Counted from the stretch's first letter, positions 54,760 to 63,622 are shown. The stretch: DNA of 64,000 nt from Flavobacteriales bacterium (GCA_020635515.1 JACJZS010000002.1:186001-250000); one strand, 5' to 3'. Numbers and translations are program-made. The notes: generated by a model not told the origin, from the letters alone.

Positions 54760-55617
54760 TTAAATAGTATCTACAAAGTTTTTTTCAACTTTATTAAACG
54801 TTATAACTCCTAATAAAAATAGTAAAATAGAGACAATGGTTGTATAAACCAATCCTTGAATGCTAAATTGTCCTGCACCTAAGAACGCATATCTAAAAGA
54901 CTCTATGATAAAGGTCATTGGATTGTATTCAATAAACCCTGCATAATCTCCAAATTTATTCTTCACTTCTGAAAGAGGATAAATTACAGTAGTTCCATAC
55001 ATCAATAGCTGAACTCCAAAGGAAACTAAGAAGCTTAAGTCCTTATACTTAGTAGTCATAGCTGAAATTATCAATCCTAATCCTAATCCTAATAAAGCCA
55101 TCAATAATAATAAATATGGAAATAATAAAGCAACCCAAGTAATTTGAAAGTTAGCTTCATTAATATAAAAATACAACATCATAAAGGCAAATAATAAAAA
55201 CTGAACACTAAACTTTACTAAATTACTTACTACTATACTTAGTGGCATTATTAATCTCGGGAAATAAACTTTTCCAAAAATGGCTTTATTAGTATTAAAA
55301 ACAGTACTAGTTTTATTAATACAATCAGCAAAGTAATTCCATGCAGTAATTCCTGCCATATAGAATAACGGCTGAGGTAACCCATCAGTTCCTAATCCTG
55401 CTAGATTTCCAAATACAAAAGTAAAAACTATAGTTGTAAATATTGGTTGTATAAAAAACCATGCTGGTCCTAAAATGGTTTGTTTATAAAAAGAAATAAA
55501 ATCCCTCTTCACAAACATATAAAGCAAATCTCTATACCTCCATACATCTTTAAACTTTAAATCAAATAAGGAAGTCTTTCCTTCGATTACTAAATCCCAG
55601 TTCTCTGTTTTATTCAT
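54760..55617 (-). CDS. wzm: Polysaccharide ABC exporter permease (Wzm-like)
   Basis: The 285-residue membrane protein of the ABC-2 family starts with a cytoplasmic amphipathic segment (WRYRDLLYMFVKRDFISFYK), then QTILGPAWFFIQPIFTTIVF. It has six membrane helices, with MPLSIVVSNLVKFSVQFLLF and YNPMTFIIESFRYAFLGAGQ. It forms the channel half of the exporter with the Wzt-like ATPase encoded immediately downstream. Confidence 0.93.
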   Translation of the reverse strand: MNKTENWDLVIEGKTSLFDLKFKDVWRYRDLLYMFVKRDFISFYKQTILGPAWFFIQPIFTTIVFTFVFGNLAGLGTDGLPQPLFYMAGITAWNYFADCINKTSTVFNTNKAIFGKVYFPRLIMPLSIVVSNLVKFSVQFLLFAFMMLYFYINEANFQITWVALLFPYLLLLMALLGLGLGLIISAMTTKYKDLSFLVSFGVQLLMYGTTVIYPLSEVKNKFGDYAGFIEYNPMTFIIESFRYAFLGAGQFSIQGLVYTTIVSILLFLLGVITFNKVEKNFVDTI

Positions 55618-55626
55618 TTTATTTTA

Positions 55627-57321
55627 CTATACTATCTCATTCAAATTAATCCATTGCCAAAGATAAAAACTATTATCTTGATTACCCTCTTGATATTCTT
55701 TCCAGATTTTGAGTATTTCTTTTTTATCTATAAAATCATTATTTGAAAAATTTTCTATTTTACAAGATATAAACTCTTTTAGCTGATTAGCAATCCATTC
55801 TCTTTGAGGAGTTTGTAGAGGTCTTTTTGGTGCCAAAGCAATAGTATCATCCAATAAATCCTTAACTAATTCTCTTAACATCCATTTACTTTTGCCTTCT
55901 TTTATTTTAATTTCCTCTTTTTGTGCAAATGCTAACTCTACAAGTCTATAATCTAAAAATGGTTCTCGCAATTCTGTGCTGTACATCATACTAATTCTAT
56001 CATTAAACCTCAAGGCTCTAGGAATTTTAGTATAAAATAAGTCCCTATACTGCAAGTTTTGTAACTTATTATCAAATGGTTCTGGGTATTTTACTTTTTC
56101 TGCCAATACTTTAAATTCAGAAGTTAAAACCTCTGGTCGAACAGGAGAAGTTTTAGTTCCTTGAACTGTAAACCCTGTGTTAGTTTGATAGTAATCATAT
56201 CCCGCCCAAGACTCATCCATTCCTTGTCCGTCTAACAAAACTATAATTCCTTTTTCTCTAGCTTCTTTAAATATATTACTATATGCAATCGTTGGAAATC
56301 CTCCAAAAGGTTCATCTTGATAAACTGAAACGTGATTAATTAAATCTTCTACCTTATCAACTTCAAGTAAACATTTATTTAAAGGATTATCTGTTTTAGA
56401 AATCATTTGTTCAACCCATGGGAGCTCATCATACTTATCGTCATTACTATAAAAAGTAAAAGCTTCGATTGAATGATTATTCGGAAAAATTTTATTTACC
56501 AAAGCTAACAAAGTAGATGAATCTAAACCTCCACTAATATTAAATCCTACTGGTACATCTGCTCTAAACCTTAGTTTAATACTATCTATTAAAAGTTCTA
56601 AATATTTTTCTTTAAGTTCTTTTTCTTCTAATTGTGGAGTATTTTTAATATTCTGAATAAAATCATACCATAAAACTGGCTGTATTTCTTTTTTATTTAA
56701 ATCATATTCAAAATAATGTCCTGCTGATAATTGATAAATATTATTCCAAAATGTTTCATGAGGCAAACCATAAGACCCGTAAACTAAATAACTAGACCAA
56801 ACTTTATCATTTTTTTCTTTCTTAACACCTACCTCCCAAATAGCTTTAATTTCACTCGCAAAATACAGTACACCATTTTGTAAGGAATAATAAAATGGTT
56901 TTACTCCAAAACGATCTCTTGCACAAAATAATTTATTTTCCTTTTTATCAAATATTACAAAAGAAAACATCCCATTTAAATATGATAACATATCTTTACC
57001 ATATTTAATAAACATTGCGATTAGTACTTCTGTATCTGAATTAGTCTTAAAGTTATATTCTTTTAGATTACTTTTTAACTCCTTATAATTATAAATTTCT
57101 CCATTAAACACCACACCATATCTTCCATCATTAGAAAACATCGGTTGATTTGAGGATTCATTTAAATCAATAATAGCTAATCTATTATGCCCTAGACATA
57201 CATTATCTTCAAGCCAATAGTTAGAATAATCAGGTCCTCTATGATGTTGAATTTTTAGCATCTTATTTATTAAAAATTCAACATTTGTATTATTTCCTAT
57301 AATTCCAGAAATTCCACACAT
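55627..57321 (-). CDS. asnB: Asparagine synthase (glutamine-hydrolysing)
   Basis: The 564-residue class II amidotransferase has Cys2 (MCGISGIIG) as the glutaminase nucleophile, LGHNRLAIIDL, GVVFNGEIYNYKEL and the ATP-pyrophosphatase loop FNISGGLDSSTLLALV near residue 265. It may make asparagine, or in this setting amidate a sugar acid, as related enzymes in O-antigen loci do. It follows neuA by 3 bp and precedes the exporter, so it is part of the polysaccharide operon. Confidence 0.9.
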   Translation of the reverse strand: MCGISGIIGNNTNVEFLINKMLKIQHHRGPDYSNYWLEDNVCLGHNRLAIIDLNESSNQPMFSNDGRYGVVFNGEIYNYKELKSNLKEYNFKTNSDTEVLIAMFIKYGKDMLSYLNGMFSFVIFDKKENKLFCARDRFGVKPFYYSLQNGVLYFASEIKAIWEVGVKKEKNDKVWSSYLVYGSYGLPHETFWNNIYQLSAGHYFEYDLNKKEIQPVLWYDFIQNIKNTPQLEEKELKEKYLELLIDSIKLRFRADVPVGFNISGGLDSSTLLALVNKIFPNNHSIEAFTFYSNDDKYDELPWVEQMISKTDNPLNKCLLEVDKVEDLINHVSVYQDEPFGGFPTIAYSNIFKEAREKGIIVLLDGQGMDESWAGYDYYQTNTGFTVQGTKTSPVRPEVLTSEFKVLAEKVKYPEPFDNKLQNLQYRDLFYTKIPRALRFNDRISMMYSTELREPFLDYRLVELAFAQKEEIKIKEGKSKWMLRELVKDLLDDTIALAPKRPLQTPQREWIANQLKEFISCKIENFSNNDFIDKKEILKIWKEYQEGNQDNSFYLWQWINLNEIV

Positions 57322-57324
57322 AAT

Positions 57325-58023
57325 CTACAGTACTAAACTTTTCACTTTCTTTTCTGCAATTCCCCAATCTTCCAATGTATCTATATTACAATAAAACTCT
57401 GAATTACTTTCATAATACGATATTGAGTCTCCATAAAATGATTTTTCATTTAAAATAGTAGATGTTCTAGTAATATATATACTTCCATCTCTAAAGTAAG
57501 CATTGGGTAATTCTTGCCTTCTCTTAATTATTTCTTTCTCCCCTGTGGCAATTTTTAAGTTTCCTTCATTATTTTTTTCAAATACCCAATGAGGATTAAA
57601 TTCATGAGGTACTTTCAATACAGAAATTAAAGAGTCTGTTTTTTGAGTATTAAATATTGTTATAGCCTTATCTATACTTCCATTTTCTCGGAAAGGAGAA
57701 CTCGGCTGTAAAAGACAAATAGCATCGTAGTTTTTTCCTTGTTTTTCTAACTCTTTTACCGCATGAATCACAACATCAATCGACGAACTTATATCCTCCG
57801 AAAGTTCTTTTGGTCTAACAAAAGGTACTTCCAAACCTATTTTTTTTGCTACTTCTATAATTTCCTCATCCTCTGAACTGAGTATTATATCAGTAAGGGA
57901 TTTTGATTCTTTTGCTGACTCAAAAGTGTATTGAATCAAAGGTTTTCCATCGAGAAGTTTAATATTTTTCCTTGGAACTCCTTTGCTTCCACCTCTTGCA
58001 GGAATAATTCCTAAAACTTTCAT
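57325..58023 (-). CDS. neuA: CMP-sialic acid-type cytidylyltransferase (NeuA-like)
   Basis: The 232-residue enzyme has the signature LGIIPARGGSKGVPRKNIKL, SSEDEEIIEVAKKIG, ICLLQPSSPFR and the acidic ending CNIDTLEDWGIAEKK. It activates a nonulosonic acid with CTP. It overlaps neuC by 1 bp. A plain NeuA without C-terminal esterase domain. Confidence 0.93.
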   Translation of the reverse strand: MKVLGIIPARGGSKGVPRKNIKLLDGKPLIQYTFESAKESKSLTDIILSSEDEEIIEVAKKIGLEVPFVRPKELSEDISSSIDVVIHAVKELEKQGKNYDAICLLQPSSPFRENGSIDKAITIFNTQKTDSLISVLKVPHEFNPHWVFEKNNEGNLKIATGEKEIIKRRQELPNAYFRDGSIYITRTSTILNEKSFYGDSISYYESNSEFYCNIDTLEDWGIAEKKVKSLVL

Positions 58024-59180
58024 TAATAAGTAATCGTTTTATGAAATCGTAACGGTAGTGTAGATAATAAATCTGCTATTTTTTCTCCCGCATTTCCACC
58101 TCCATATACTTCAGATTTTTCTGGTTTGTCACTTTCTAACCAATAATTTATCGATTCTGTTATTTCAACTCTATTATAAGTTACATCAGTTACATTATTC
58201 CCTCGTTCTCTTTTATTTTGTCTACTACCAATATTCACGACAGGAACTCCAAGATATGCACATTCACGAATTCCTACACTTGAATTTCCTATTAAACACT
58301 TAGAATTGTACAAAACTTTTAAAAAATCTTTCCCTTCCATATTTTTAAAGAAGTGAATATTCTTTGGATTGTATTTTTCTCTAAATGACCTTATACCCGA
58401 AGAAGTACCGTCTGCTCCTGCATCTACATTTGGCCAAAACCAAAGCACAGGAATATTTAAATCTTTTACCGCAAAAAGTGTTTCATTTATATGGTTTCTA
58501 CTATTTTCATATTCCGTTGTAACAGGATGTTGCATCACAACCACATAACCACTATCTAAATTAGGTTTAAAACCTACTCCTCCATACTTTTCATACGGAT
58601 TAAAATCTAACTTTGGATTATCTAAAACTTGATTTGCTAAATCGATTGAAGGGCAACCAGTATTATAAACAGTTTCTTTTTCCTCACCTAATTTAAGAAC
58701 TCTTTGTTTTGCTCCTTCAGATGCTACAAAATGATAATCTGCTAATTTTGTAATAGAATGACGAACTTTTTCGTCAATATTTCCTGTAACCTCCCCACCT
58801 TGAATATGTACCAATGGAATATTCATATAAGAAGCAGAGATTGCAGTTGCCATCGTTTCAAAACGATCTGCAACTGTAATTACCATATTTGGCTTTAGGT
58901 TATCCAAAACAGTAGAAAGTTCTAGTATGCCTATACCGGTAGTTTTTGCAGCTGCTGTTAAATTTTCTCCTTCCAACACATTAAAAACCTTTGCTGATAT
59001 TTCAAATCCATCTTTTGTTATGTAATTTACAGCACTACCATACCTATCTAATAAAGCTGATGCCGCAACAACAAGCTGTAATTCTAAATTAGAGTGATTT
59101 TTAATTGCTTGTAATGCCGTCTTGATTCTACTATAACTAGGACGAGCAGTTACTACTACACATATTTTTCTTTTACTCAT
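58023..59180 (-). CDS. neuC: Hydrolysing UDP-GlcNAc 2-epimerase (NeuC-like)
   Basis: The 385-residue protein shows KICVVVTARPSYSRIKTALQ at the N-terminus, VVAASALLDRYG, ITVADRFETMATAISASYMN, HIQGGEVTGNIDEKVRHSIT and GNSSVGIRECAYLGVPVVNI. This is the NeuC/LegG family that releases ManNAc (or a 2,4-diacetamido analogue) from a UDP sugar. It supplies the NeuB-like enzyme encoded 9 bp upstream. No legionaminic-acid dehydratase or aminotransferase genes are present, which slightly favours sialic acid. Confidence 0.92.
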   Translation of the reverse strand: MSKRKICVVVTARPSYSRIKTALQAIKNHSNLELQLVVAASALLDRYGSAVNYITKDGFEISAKVFNVLEGENLTAAAKTTGIGILELSTVLDNLKPNMVITVADRFETMATAISASYMNIPLVHIQGGEVTGNIDEKVRHSITKLADYHFVASEGAKQRVLKLGEEKETVYNTGCPSIDLANQVLDNPKLDFNPYEKYGGVGFKPNLDSGYVVVMQHPVTTEYENSRNHINETLFAVKDLNIPVLWFWPNVDAGADGTSSGIRSFREKYNPKNIHFFKNMEGKDFLKVLYNSKCLIGNSSVGIRECAYLGVPVVNIGSRQNKRERGNNVTDVTYNRVEITESINYWLESDKPEKSEVYGGGNAGEKIADLLSTLPLRFHKTITY

Positions 59181-59189
59181 AAAATAAAT

Positions 59190-60197
59190 TTATTCTAAAT
59201 CGTCATAATTTAAAAATGACCATTTACTTAAGTTTTTATTTAACTTCTTTCCTATTATAAAATCAAACTCACTTGCAAGAATACCATATCCTTTTGGCTT
59301 TTTTGCTTCTAAATCATCAATTGTAAGGATATGACCTTTTTTTAAATCTTTATTTACAGCAAGTGACTTTTCAAATATTTTCTTTAAATCAGTATACTGT
59401 AAATTCTGATTCTTATTTATTGGATTTTGTATTGCTACACTTATATCATCTGTTGCTTCTACTAACTGTTTAATTTCATCTATTGTAAGTGATGATTTTG
59501 AATCAGGTCCAAATATGTCTCTATTAAAAACAGCATGAAACTCCAGTATTTCTGCACCAAAACATACTGCTGATACACCCGTAGAAATCTTTGCAGAATG
59601 ATCGGAAAAACCAACTTTTACTTTGTATCTATCTTTTAATTCTTGTATTACATTAAACCCATACTGCTTTGGTTGAGTTGGATACGATGTAGTACACTGC
59701 AAGATAGAAAAATCAGCATTTCTTGACTTTAAAAAATATACTGTTTTATCTAACTCCTCATAGGAGCTCATTCCCGATGAAAGAATAATTGGTTTCTGTG
59801 TTTTACAAATCTTATCCAACAACAAAAAATTATTTACTTCTCCAGAACCAATTTTATAGTACTTTATACCTATTTCTTCTAACCAATCAACCGCTAAATT
59901 ACTAAATGGAGAACACACGAAATCTAAGCCTACATCATCGCAATGTTTTTTTATTTCTTTCCACTGTTCTAATGTAAATTCCATTCGTTTCCAATACTCG
60001 TAACGAGTATCGTCCTCGTATGAGAATTTCACGCGAAAAGGTTCAAATTCACTGCTCTCCGCTTCTGCTATATGCATTTGAAACTTCACTGCTGTAACTC
60101 CTGTTTTAGACAATGCATCTATATATGAGTGTAGAATCCCCAAACTACCTTCATGTGCCTGTCCTATTTCCGCTATGGTATATATTAAATTACTCAT
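59190..60197 (-). CDS. neuB: N-acetylneuraminate synthase-like (NeuB)
   Basis: The 335-residue TIM-barrel enzyme condenses phosphoenolpyruvate with an N-acetyl-hexosamine such as ManNAc. Markers are YTIAEIGQAHEGSLGILHSY, VKFQMHI, FVCSPFSNLAVDWLEEIGIK, YKIGSGEVNN, ILQCTTSYPTQ, KVGFSDHS and EFHAVFNRDIFGPDSKSSL. A C-terminal antifreeze-like (SAF) segment covers about residues 275-335. It is the first gene of the polysaccharide locus. Confidence 0.93.
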   Translation of the reverse strand: MSNLIYTIAEIGQAHEGSLGILHSYIDALSKTGVTAVKFQMHIAEAESSEFEPFRVKFSYEDDTRYEYWKRMEFTLEQWKEIKKHCDDVGLDFVCSPFSNLAVDWLEEIGIKYYKIGSGEVNNFLLLDKICKTQKPIILSSGMSSYEELDKTVYFLKSRNADFSILQCTTSYPTQPKQYGFNVIQELKDRYKVKVGFSDHSAKISTGVSAVCFGAEILEFHAVFNRDIFGPDSKSSLTIDEIKQLVEATDDISVAIQNPINKNQNLQYTDLKKIFEKSLAVNKDLKKGHILTIDDLEAKKPKGYGILASEFDFIIGKKLNKNLSKWSFLNYDDLE

Positions 60198-60260
60198 TCA
60201 AATAAGGCTTCGCCGCTCTCAATCCCACCAAATGAAATCAAGTTGCTTTATTGTTGACGG

Positions 60261-60288
60261 CAAATATATAGATAAATTTACAAAAATA
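60261..60288 (-). promoter_or_regulatory. Candidate promoter boxes upstream of neuB
   Basis: The minus strand has TATATTTG at 60261-60268 and TATTTTTG at 60281-60288, both matching TAnnTTTG. They lie 64-84 bp before the neuB ATG. One or both could drive the polysaccharide locus; neither has a clear TTG at the usual distance. Confidence 0.45.
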
Positions 60289-60322
60289 ACCTTACTATAA
60301 CTTAATAAAATAAAAGTAAAAG

Positions 60323-61102
60323 TTACTCTTTTTTATCTATCGGTTTAACTTTCAAGAACTCAGGAGATTGCTCTATCTCGTTCATTACTCTTTTTAATAT
60401 ATCTTCCGTCGATTCGTTATCATAATCAATAACCATTGCAGGTTTAAAAGTCATTGTTGGCTTTATTCCTTTCTTTTTCACCAATAATCCTTTCTTATCA
60501 AATGCTCTTCTAAATCCATTTATAACTACTGGTATTACAATTGGCTTAAAATCTTTAATAAGACGAGCTGTTCCTTTTCTTCCTGGAGCAAACGGCGTTG
60601 TAGTTCCTTGCGGAAAAGTAACAACCCAACCTGAATCCAAAGCTTTCTTTATATTATCAACTTCAGATAAATCTACCATTCTATTTACTGTTTTCCCTTC
60701 TGAACGCCATGTCCTTTTTACAGTAATTGCTCCTGCATACTTAAATAGCTTTGCCAATACACCTTTATTCATAGTTTCTTGAGCTGCTATATAGTAAAAG
60801 TCAATTTTAGGATTTAATAAATAAACAGGATTTTTTATGGTATCTATATATCCATTTTTAAAACTACAAAACACATGATACATAGCAGAAACATCAGCAA
60901 AATACGTTTGGTGATTAGAAATAAACAAAACTTTTTTGTCCGGTAATCCAGCTAAGTTTTTAGTACCAAATACCTTTAACTTATTAAATCCATTAAACCG
61001 ATTATACGAAACAACTCCAAACGTAAATATGAGCATACGTTTTAGAAAGTACCAATTCCCAAAAGGATCTTTAAATATATTTTTCTTTTTCTGCTTTCCC
61101 AT
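60323..61102 (-). CDS. plsC: 1-acyl-sn-glycerol-3-phosphate acyltransferase (PlsC-like)
   Basis: The 259-residue membrane-associated acyltransferase contains LFISNHQTYFADVSAMYHVF near residues 55-75, the usual position of the HX4D motif, but with the Asp one residue further away (H-QTYFA-D). WVVTFPQGTTTPFAPGRKGT holds the acceptor-binding FPxGT motif, and PIVIPVVINGF follows. It should acylate lysophosphatidate or a related lipid. It is separated from neuB by 125 bp and has its own promoter-like box, so it is likely outside the polysaccharide locus. Confidence 0.87.
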   Translation of the reverse strand: MGKQKKKNIFKDPFGNWYFLKRMLIFTFGVVSYNRFNGFNKLKVFGTKNLAGLPDKKVLFISNHQTYFADVSAMYHVFCSFKNGYIDTIKNPVYLLNPKIDFYYIAAQETMNKGVLAKLFKYAGAITVKRTWRSEGKTVNRMVDLSEVDNIKKALDSGWVVTFPQGTTTPFAPGRKGTARLIKDFKPIVIPVVINGFRRAFDKKGLLVKKKGIKPTMTFKPAMVIDYDNESTEDILKRVMNEIEQSPEFLKVKPIDKKE

Positions 61103-61248
61103 TTAGTGCAATATCCTTAAACTTCTGCAAAATCATCGCAGTTGTTTCTCAAATCAAATTCTCTTTTTATGTTATAACACGGTACAAATTTATTATATTT
61201 TTTTTAATACACACGCTCTTGTGTAATTTGTATTAAGTCAAACGCGTC
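61103..61248 (+). other. Gene-free stretch; possible small RNA upstream of an orphan terminator
   Basis: No protein frame is evident. The plus strand contains short hairpins (CTGC...GCAG and ACAC...GTGT) and leads into a strong plus-strand terminator at 61249-61280 that no plus-strand gene explains. A small RNA is possible but unproven. Confidence 0.25.
61185..61192 (-). promoter_or_regulatory. Candidate -7 box of plsC
   Basis: The minus strand reads TAAATTTG, fitting TAnnTTTG, 83 bp before the plsC ATG. No TTG at the usual distance was seen. Confidence 0.4.
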
Positions 61249-61280
61249 AAATCTATGAAATATTTCATAGATTTTTTTTT
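61249..61280 (+). terminator. Strong hairpin terminator upstream of maeB
   Basis: A perfect palindrome AAATCTATGAAAT/ATTTCATAGATTT (61249-61274) runs into a T tract through 61280 on the plus strand. It lies before, not after, the maeB promoter, and the nearest plus-strand gene upstream is ruvC, 39 kb away. Confidence 0.7.
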
Positions 61281-61294
61281 ATCTAGAGTATAGC

Positions 61295-61321
61295 TTGATT
61301 AGATGTAAAATTCTACCTTTG
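61295..61321 (+). promoter_or_regulatory. Promoter of maeB
   Basis: TACCTTTG at 61314-61321 matches TAnnTTTG. A TTG at 61295-61297 stands 16 bp upstream, slightly closer than usual. That TTG is also the first codon of the longest maeB frame, so the true start must be downstream at 61343. Confidence 0.55.
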
Positions 61322-61342
61322 TCTAATTCATATACAAATAAA

Positions 61343-63622
61343 ATGACTGAAAACGAAAAATTAAAAAAAGACGCTTTAGAATACCACTCAAAGAAACCAA
61401 AAGGAAAAATAGAAGTGATTCCTACAAAACCTCATGCAACTCAAAGAGATTTATCTTTGGCATACTCTCCTGGTGTGGCGGAACCATGTTTAGAAATAGC
61501 TAAAGACAAATCCAATGTATATAAATACACTTCTAAAGGAAATCTTGTAGCTGTAATTTCTAACGGAACAGCAGTATTAGGTCTTGGAGATATTGGTGCT
61601 GAAGCTTCTAAACCTGTAATGGAGGGAAAAGGTCTACTTTTTAAAATTTTTGCTGGAATAGATGTGTTTGATATAGAAATTGATGAAAAAGATCCAAAGA
61701 AATTTATAGATATAGTAAAAGCTATTGCACCTACTTTTGGAGGAATTAACTTAGAAGACATAAAAGCACCTGAAGCTTTTGAGATAGAACAAACACTAAA
61801 AAAAGAGCTTTCAATTCCCGTAATGCACGACGACCAACACGGAACTGCTATCATCTCTGCTGCTGCACTATTAAATGCATTGGAAATAGCAGAAAAGAAA
61901 ATAGATGAAGTCATTTTTGTAGTGAATGGTGCAGGAGCTGCTGCAATTGCTTGTACAAAAATTTATATGCACTTAGGTGCAAAATTAGAAAATATTTATA
62001 TGTGTGATTCAAAAGGAGTTATACATTCAGAAAGAAATGATTTAAACGAAGAAAAAAAAGAATTTGCTCTAAAAACAGATAAACGTACCTTAGAAGAAGT
62101 AATGAACAATGCTGATGTTTTCATCGGACTTTCTAAAGGAAATGTTGTTTCTCCTGAAATGCTAAAATCCATGAATGAGAATCCCATTGTTTTTGCTATG
62201 GCAAATCCAACACCAGAAATTGATTATAATCTTGCTGTAAAAACTAGAAAAGATGTAATCATGGCAACAGGACGAAGTGATTTCCCTAATCAAGTAAATA
62301 ACGTGCTTGGTTTCCCTTATATATTTAGAGGAGCTTTAGATGTTCAAGCTACTTGCATCAATGAAGAAATGAAGCTCGCAGCCGTTCATGCACTCGCAGA
62401 ACTAGCAAAAGAACCAGTACCTGAAATGGTACGCCTAGCTTATAATTCACAAAACTTGAACTTCGGAAAAGAATATATAATCCCTAAACCATTTGATAAC
62501 AGATTAATTACAAAAATTTCTGAAGCAGTTGCTAAAGCTGCCATAGAAAGTGGAGTCGCTAAAAATCCTATTACCGATTGGAAATCATACGAAGACGAAC
62601 TAATTGATAAAATGGGAGGAGAAGCCAAACTTATAAGAATGCTTCAAGACAAAGCTAAAAGCAATCCCAAAACAATCCTTCTAAATAATGCCGAAGAGTA
62701 CAATATACTAAAAGCTGCTCAAATACTTCAAGAAGAAGGAATTGCTAAACCAATATTACTTGGTAACAAACAAAAAATCAAAGATAACAAAGAAGAGTTT
62801 GGTATAGATACGGAATTCAACATCATCGATTTACACGAAGAAGAAAATCACGAACAAGTTCAAAATTTCATTAATTTACTTGCAGAAAGTAGAAAACGAA
62901 AAGGAGTTTCACCACATGTAGCTAAAAGATTATTGCAATCAAGAGATTACTTTGGCTCTATGATGGTAAAAACAGGACAAGCAGACACCATGATTTCTGG
63001 TTTTTCTAAAAGTTTTGGATTAACACTTAGAAACTACTTGGAATGCATAAATACATCTAGCAAAAATAAAATTTCTGGAATGACCATAGTACTTACAGAG
63101 AAAGGTCCTCTTTTCTTTGCAGATACTTCCGTTATAACAGAACCTTCTACAGAAGATTTAATTAGAATTGCTAAAATGACTGCTGAGGTTGTAAAATCAT
63201 TTGGAATAGAGCCTAGGATTGCGATGCTGTCTTTCGAAAACTTTTCTGCTAAATCTGAAACCTCCAAAACAATGGCAAATGCCGTATCATTCTTGCATAC
63301 CAATCATCCTGATTTAATTGTAGATGGAGAAATTCAAGCTGATTTTGCATTAAAAGAGGAATTACTAAACAACTTTAAATTCAGCAAACTAGCAGAAGTA
63401 CACAAAACAGCTAATATTTTAGTATTCCCAGATTTAACTTCTGCAAATATTTCCTATAAAATACTTAGAGGTTTAGATGCCGCTCAAACAGTTGGCCCTA
63501 TACTTCTTGGTCTCGAAAAACCTATGCATATCACTCAAATGAGAGCGAGCGTAGATGAATTAGTTAACTTAGCTACTTATGCAGTAATCGATTGTCAAAA
63601 CAGAGAAAATAAAAAAATATAA
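61343..63622 (+). CDS. maeB: NADP-dependent malic enzyme with phosphotransacetylase-like domain
   Basis: The product is about 759 residues from ATG 61343 (MTENEKLKKDALEYHSKKPK); the frame extends upstream to a TTG that belongs to the promoter. The N-terminal 430 residues are malic enzyme: LAYSPGVAEPCLEIAKD, GDIGAEASKPVMEGK, VMHDDQHGTAIISAAALLNA and VVNGAGAAAIACTKIY. The C-terminal 320 residues resemble phosphotransacetylase (KPILLGNKQKIKDN, FADTSVITEPSTEDL), normally catalytically silent and regulatory in MaeB. It decarboxylates malate to pyruvate. Its stop overlaps the ruvA start by 1 bp. Confidence 0.94.
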   Translation: MTENEKLKKDALEYHSKKPKGKIEVIPTKPHATQRDLSLAYSPGVAEPCLEIAKDKSNVYKYTSKGNLVAVISNGTAVLGLGDIGAEASKPVMEGKGLLFKIFAGIDVFDIEIDEKDPKKFIDIVKAIAPTFGGINLEDIKAPEAFEIEQTLKKELSIPVMHDDQHGTAIISAAALLNALEIAEKKIDEVIFVVNGAGAAAIACTKIYMHLGAKLENIYMCDSKGVIHSERNDLNEEKKEFALKTDKRTLEEVMNNADVFIGLSKGNVVSPEMLKSMNENPIVFAMANPTPEIDYNLAVKTRKDVIMATGRSDFPNQVNNVLGFPYIFRGALDVQATCINEEMKLAAVHALAELAKEPVPEMVRLAYNSQNLNFGKEYIIPKPFDNRLITKISEAVAKAAIESGVAKNPITDWKSYEDELIDKMGGEAKLIRMLQDKAKSNPKTILLNNAEEYNILKAAQILQEEGIAKPILLGNKQKIKDNKEEFGIDTEFNIIDLHEEENHEQVQNFINLLAESRKRKGVSPHVAKRLLQSRDYFGSMMVKTGQADTMISGFSKSFGLTLRNYLECINTSSKNKISGMTIVLTEKGPLFFADTSVITEPSTEDLIRIAKMTAEVVKSFGIEPRIAMLSFENFSAKSETSKTMANAVSFLHTNHPDLIVDGEIQADFALKEELLNNFKFSKLAEVHKTANILVFPDLTSANISYKILRGLDAAQTVGPILLGLEKPMHITQMRASVDELVNLATYAVIDCQNRENKKI

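Larger units (their letters stand above)
21687..60197 (-). other. Surface polysaccharide biosynthesis locus
   Basis: About 38.5 kb in which every gene lies on the minus strand, with mostly small gaps or overlaps, from neuB (60197) to the epimerase (21687). Contents are nucleotide-sugar synthesis, about a dozen glycosyltransferases, O-acetyl and pyruvyl modification enzymes, a Wzm/Wzt ABC exporter and a polymerase/ligase-like protein. No Wzx flippase or initiating phosphoglycosyltransferase is seen. The ends are ruvC on one side and plsC, maeB and ruvA on the other. The segment around 31.4-46.5 kb contains insertion sequences and broken genes. Confidence 0.9.

Noticed and set aside
58023..60197. 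Legionaminic or pseudaminic acid pathway
   Set aside because: No dehydratase, aminotransferase or acetyltransferase of those pathways accompanies the genes, though genes outside the window cannot be excluded.
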